DNA from: Pelagophyceae sp. CCMP2097 | Lineage: Eukaryota; Sar; Pelagophyceae | Direction: 5' to 3' | DNA length: 16,846 bases | NCBI GenBank assembly: GCA_026770575.1 | Contig: MU657203.1 | Span: 124,179-141,024, forward strand | In this document: one piece after another, positions 14,200 through 16,846 of the stretch | How the letters are laid out: every line of letters begins with the position of its first letter | Position numbering within the stretch: position 1 is the first letter of the stretch | Position numbers and translations under genes: made by a program | Notes under the pieces: model-generated | The model's input: the letters and a program-made list of their open reading frames with translations, nothing else | What the model was told of the DNA's origin: nothing | The model's database searches: none

Positions 14200-14255
14200 G
14201 ACTCGGCGTCGTCGACTCGGCGTCGTCGACTCGGCGTCGTCGACTCGGCGTCGTC
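14200..14255. repeat. 14 bp perfect tandem, 4 units
   Basis: gactcggcgtcgtc is repeated four times exactly (14200-14213, 14214-14227, 14228-14241, 14242-14255); a related gactcggcgtcg lies at about 14180. It is followed within 20 bp by a CTAATAG acceptor-like site, so it probably lies in an intron of the plus-strand gene. Confidence 0.95.
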
Positions 14256-14272
14256 GCTCACGCTCCTAATAG

Positions 14273-14856
14273 ACCCGCACCGCCACTCCGCTTTCGCGGC
14301 GGCGGTAAGGCCCGACGGCTTCGTCGCCGAGCGTAAAAGGCGGGACGCGGCGAAGCGGGAAGCGGCGAAGCGGAGGGAGGCTGCGGTGGAAATGCAGTCG
14401 GCCATGTCCGCGTTCGTTTCGGCGGAGACGCTCGTCTCCAATCTCGTCTCCACGGCAGTCGTCTCAAAGATCTACGACGTCTCGGAGATCTACGACTCGC
14501 CGCGCGCGCCCGCGCAGCGCCGCGCCGGCGACGCGCCGGTGAAGGCGTCGCCTCAGAAAGCGGTACCAGTGACAACCGCGGCCCCGAAACCCGCTCCGAA
14601 AGCGGCGGCCAAGCACGCGCGCGACGGCTCCGACGAGTCGCGGTCCGGTGCGATACCTCGCCGTCTCGTTCGCGGCTCGAAACCCGGTGCACGTGCCTCG
14701 TTCGCGGCTCGAAAACCCGTAATTCGTAGGAAAGCGGCAAACGCTGCAGCAGAGGTGCGCCGCCCCCGTTTACAGGTCGCGTCGAGGCCGTTTGCAGGTT
14801 TGCGCGGTTCCTTGCAGACGATGAAGGCGAGGATGAGGACAGCTTTGTCGGCCTGA
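14273..14856 (+). CDS. plus-strand coding block, charged low-complexity protein
   Basis: After CTCCTAATAG| the frame is open to TGA 14854-14856. It begins with a basic helix (ERKRRDAAKREAAKRREAAV), continues EMQSAMSAFVSAETLVSNLV and STAVVSKIYDVSEIYDS, and then becomes a Pro/Ala/Lys-rich linker with PKPAPKAAAKHARDGSDESR and Arg-rich ends. Codons in the SAFVSAETLV part are strongly GC-ending, which favours this strand over the 242-codon antisense frame. A donor GAG|GTGCGC at 14755 may end the exon early; beyond it, another frame reads LADDEGEDEDSFVGLK, a likely coding acidic patch before GTACGT at 14869. It may be a 5' exon of the gene at 15275. Function unknown. Confidence 0.5.
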
Positions 14857-14989
14857 AACGTACGTTTCGGCGTCCCCTCTGCAGTCTCCAACGAGCCAGC
14901 AGGCGCCAATCGTCCGTCGTAGGCTCGGCCGCCGACGCCGTCGAATTTTCCGCGCGCCCGGCGTCCCGCTCAAGCGCAGGCGGTCCTCG

Positions 14990-15240
14990 AGACGGCCCCT
15001 CGTACGGTCTCCGTCGACGGTCCACGGTCCCTTGGACGGTCCTTGGACGGTCTCCGAGACGGGCCCTGAGACGGGTCTCTGTCGATGGTCTCCGTCGACG
15101 GTCTCCGTCGAGGGACCTGCCCTCATGGGCCCGAGCACGGTCCCTTGAACGGGCCCCGTCGGCGGGCTCTTCGACGGGGCCCTCGTACGCGCGGTCCCTG
15201 GGACGGTCCCTCTAACGGCCTATACGGCCTTGTCTACGCA
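14990..15240. repeat. degenerate ggacggtcc/ggtctccgtcgacg repeat
   Basis: Drifted units of acggtccctt, ggacggtctcc and ggtctccgtcgacg stand between the coding block ending about 14856 and the exon at 15275. The style matches the repeats in the introns of the minus-strand gene, so this is probably intron or spacer. Confidence 0.7.
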
Positions 15241-15274
15241 TTGGAGGCTCTCCCACGACTCGTTTTAGGCGGAA

Positions 15275-15520
15275 ATGTCTCTCCGGACCCAAAAAGTGTT
15301 TCATGCTTCGGCGCAACTCGGTATCGAGACCGGCGCCGCGCACGGCGATCGGCTCACCTCCACACTCGCCGCGCCCTTTGACGCAAACGTCCTCTGCGAC
15401 GCCGCCGCCGACTTTGGCGACGATCGCAGCACGGCGCGTCGCAATTGGCTTGGAGCCGTGGGCACGAATTCGGTTTCTGGCCATGTCGAAAATACGCGGC
15501 TTGGGATCGTTTCTGGAAAC
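15275..15520 (+). CDS. exon 1 of IQ-motif protein gene (82 codons)
   Basis: ATG at 15275 opens MSLRTQKVFHASAQLGIETG, AAHGDRLTSTLAAPFDANVL, CDAAADFGDDRSTARRNWLG and AVGTNSVSGHVENTRLGIVS, ending GN at donor AAC|GTAGGT. An in-frame TAG lies nine bases before the ATG (TTTTAG|GCGGAA); it is either the upstream stop that makes ATG 15275 the start, or a splice acceptor joining the block at 14273. I prefer the ATG as a working start. Codons such as GAC, GTC, CTC and GGC are frequent. No domain is recognised in this exon. Confidence 0.55.
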
Positions 15521-15569
15521 GTAGGTCCTTCAAGGCTCAAGAGTCACCACCTCTGCCCTCCGCGCAGAG

Positions 15570-16259
15570 GCCGTCGCCAGGGCGGCGGAGTGGGAGCGGC
15601 TTCGAGCGTACGATGCATCGGCAAGGGGCGACTTTGGCGAAGCGTACCACAGGTTCGGTCGGTCCGCAAAGTTGGCACAGGAAGCTGCTTCGTTTTTCAG
15701 CCGCGTCCGCGCCGCCGGGGAGTTTTTTGAATGCGCGGCCCCCGGCGCCAAGGGACCGCGGCAGAGGCCCTTTCCACCACAGAGCCTCCGCAGAGCCTCC
15801 GCAGAGGCCCCGCGGCGCGGGTCTTCACACACGAGCGGCCCTTTGCGACCCCCGCACGCGCCCCCGCCCCGCACGCGCCCCCGCCCCGCACGCTCACCCT
15901 CGCCCTCTAGCGCCGATGTGCGCGACCTGGATGCGTTGCTGGATTTCGGGACTGTTCGCTTGGCGGTGCCCTTTGGGACTCTTCGCTTGGCGGATGCGCA
16001 GGTCGGTGGAACTTTTGTCTACAGCGACGGAGCTCTCCAAGCGCAGCGCGTCGTCTTTCGCGCCTGCAAAAGGCACTTGGACGCGATGGCTCATCGGGCG
16101 ACGCTTCTCAATGCGACTGCGCGCGGTTTCGGCCTTCGTCTGCGTTTGAGGCCCAAATCGCACCGTGCCGCGCCGACGCCCTTGCAGCGCCTCGTGCGGA
16201 ACTGGCTCCGCCGGAGAAAAAAAGCCGCCACCAAGGTGCAGGCCTGGGCGAGGTGCCAG
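15570..16259 (+). CDS. exon 2 of IQ-motif protein gene (230 codons), 3' incomplete
   Basis: A 49 bp intron (15521-15569, GTAGGT...CAGAG) joins in phase 0. The exon encodes a charged helix (AVARAAEWERLRAYDASARG, DFGEAYHRFGRSAKLAQEAA), a Pro/Arg linker built on 11 and 17 bp DNA repeats, a 9-residue tandem FGTVRLAVP/FGTLRLADA, then FVYSDGALQAQRVVFRACKR and finally WLRRRKKAATKVQAWARCQ. The last part has the AAxKVQxxxR pattern of an IQ motif, known for binding calmodulin or myosin/EF-hand light chains, cut by consensus donor CAG|GTGAGT at 16260. The frame has no stop through to the window end, so the gene continues. A cytoskeletal or calcium-linked role is family inference only. Confidence 0.65.
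15853..15893. repeat. 17 bp tandem, 2.4 units, within coding exon
   Basis: cgcacgcgcccccgccc occurs at 15853-15869 and 15870-15886, with a 7 bp partial after it. It encodes part of the Pro/Arg linker. Seventeen is not a multiple of three, so a change in unit number would shift the frame. Confidence 0.9.
15945..15998 (+). repeat. in-frame 27 bp tandem duplication
   Basis: 15945-15971 encodes FGTVRLAVP and 15972-15998 encodes FGTLRLADA; the DNA shares gggact-ttcgcttggcgg in both halves. It keeps the reading frame. Confidence 0.85.
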
Positions 16260-16751
16260 GTGAGTTCGGGGTGCGCCTCGAGAAGTCTTGACCAAGGCGC
16301 ATCGTCGCCTCGCGGGCCACAACCGAAAGGCAGGTGGCGCGTCTGGCGCATTCGCGCATCCGGGCCGACTTGCGGTGCCGACCCGCGTCCGTCGGAAAAC
16401 CCTCGGACATGCCGCATCGCCGCATTCGAGATGGCCGAGCCCGGTGCCGACGTCCCGCGAGGGCCGTGGGGGCTCTGGACCCATCGGCGCCGTCTCGAAG
16501 AGCCGTCTCGAGAACGGCGCCGTCTCGAGACGAGTTCTGTAAGGGCTTTTTATGCCGCGGACGAATCGACGAATCGACTCCTCGGGGCCGTCTCTTCGGC
16601 GCCTTGTCGAGTCGCCTTTTCTTTGGGGCCGGCGACTTTGGCGCCTTGCCGAGGCGCTGTTGCGAGGGGCCGTGCTCGACGGCGCCGTTGTCGACGGCGC
16701 CATCTGAGCGGCCCTCGAGAAGGGGTCCAAGTCGAGGGGTCGAAGTCGAGG
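16260..16751 (+). other. intron or exon continuation of the IQ gene, unresolved
   Basis: It begins at the GTGAGT donor. A frame about 16290-16400 reads RIVASRATTERQVARLAHSR, then IRADLRC, which would suit the continuation after an IQ motif, but no acceptor gives the required phase cleanly. From about 16480 the sequence turns into degenerate gccgtctcgag repeats like those in the left half of the window. Confidence 0.4.
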
Positions 16752-16846
16752 GGTTCAACAAAAGGGCCGGTTCAACAAAAGGGCCGGTTCAACAAAAGGG
16801 CCGGTTCAACAAAAGGGCCGGTTCAACAAAAGGGCCGGTTCAACAA
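16752..16846. repeat. 17 bp perfect tandem array running off the window
   Basis: ggttcaacaaaagggcc is repeated five times exactly from 16752 to 16836, with a further 10 bp to the window edge. All plus-strand frames are stop-free in the unit. The array continues beyond the window. Confidence 0.97.

Noticed and set aside
13725..14453. 242-codon minus-strand frame
   Set aside because: Runs through the 14 bp tandem (repeated DDAES-like peptide) and is Ser/Arg/Ala-rich throughout; the plus strand of the overlapping part has a better codon pattern and an acceptor.
16752..16846. Telomere-like terminal array
   Set aside because: The 17 bp unit ggttcaacaaaagggcc is not a known telomere repeat such as TTAGGG or TTTAGGG, and the window edge need not be a chromosome end.

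Overview
The window looks like nuclear DNA of a GC-rich, intron-bearing eukaryote. Reading frames break at GT...AG boundaries (donors GTGCGT, GTGAGT, GTGAGC, GTAGGT; several acceptors ending GATTAG), coding pieces are short and scattered on one strand, and most of the rest is degenerate minisatellite. The kelch protein at the left edge has a propeller style (TMAFAPGP / GxAR) that I associate with small marine stramenopile algae such as pelagophytes. That placement is an inference with low to moderate confidence. No rRNA, tRNA, CRISPR, plasmid or bacterial operon signal was seen.

Layout. (1) 2-1222 (+): the 3' part of a T1/BTB-kelch protein gene whose start lies before the window. (2) 1223-2422: intergenic DNA between convergent genes, with two small tandem repeats. 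(3) 2423 to about 12,700 (-): a chain of at least nine exon-like coding blocks on the minus strand, read here as one gene (at most two), product unrecognised. Short introns of 67, 87, 112 and 124 bp alternate with introns of about 1.6-2.6 kb packed with 12-14 bp degenerate tandem repeats, a 303 bp fold-back element, and three copies of a dispersed element of about 110 bp. (4) 12,960-13,780: an AT-rich island with a strong hairpin, a 28/29 bp tandem duplication and a 42 bp sequence found inverted at 3599. It lies between the minus-strand gene and plus-strand genes, so it is a candidate divergent promoter region. (5) 14,273-14,856 (+): a charged, low-complexity coding block. (6) 15,275-16,259 (+): two exons separated by a 49 bp intron, ending in an IQ (calmodulin-binding type) motif cut by a consensus donor. 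The frame stays open to the window edge, where a perfect 17 bp tandem array begins.

The most notable feature is the intron architecture. The long introns are built from short tandem units whose length is not a multiple of three and which, in the array copies examined, carry no stop codon on the sense strand of the host gene. This produces long spurious ORFs. The coding exons are small GC-rich islands, recognised by splice sites, codon choice and helical protein character. I cannot name the large gene; homology searches with the spliced exons would be decisive.
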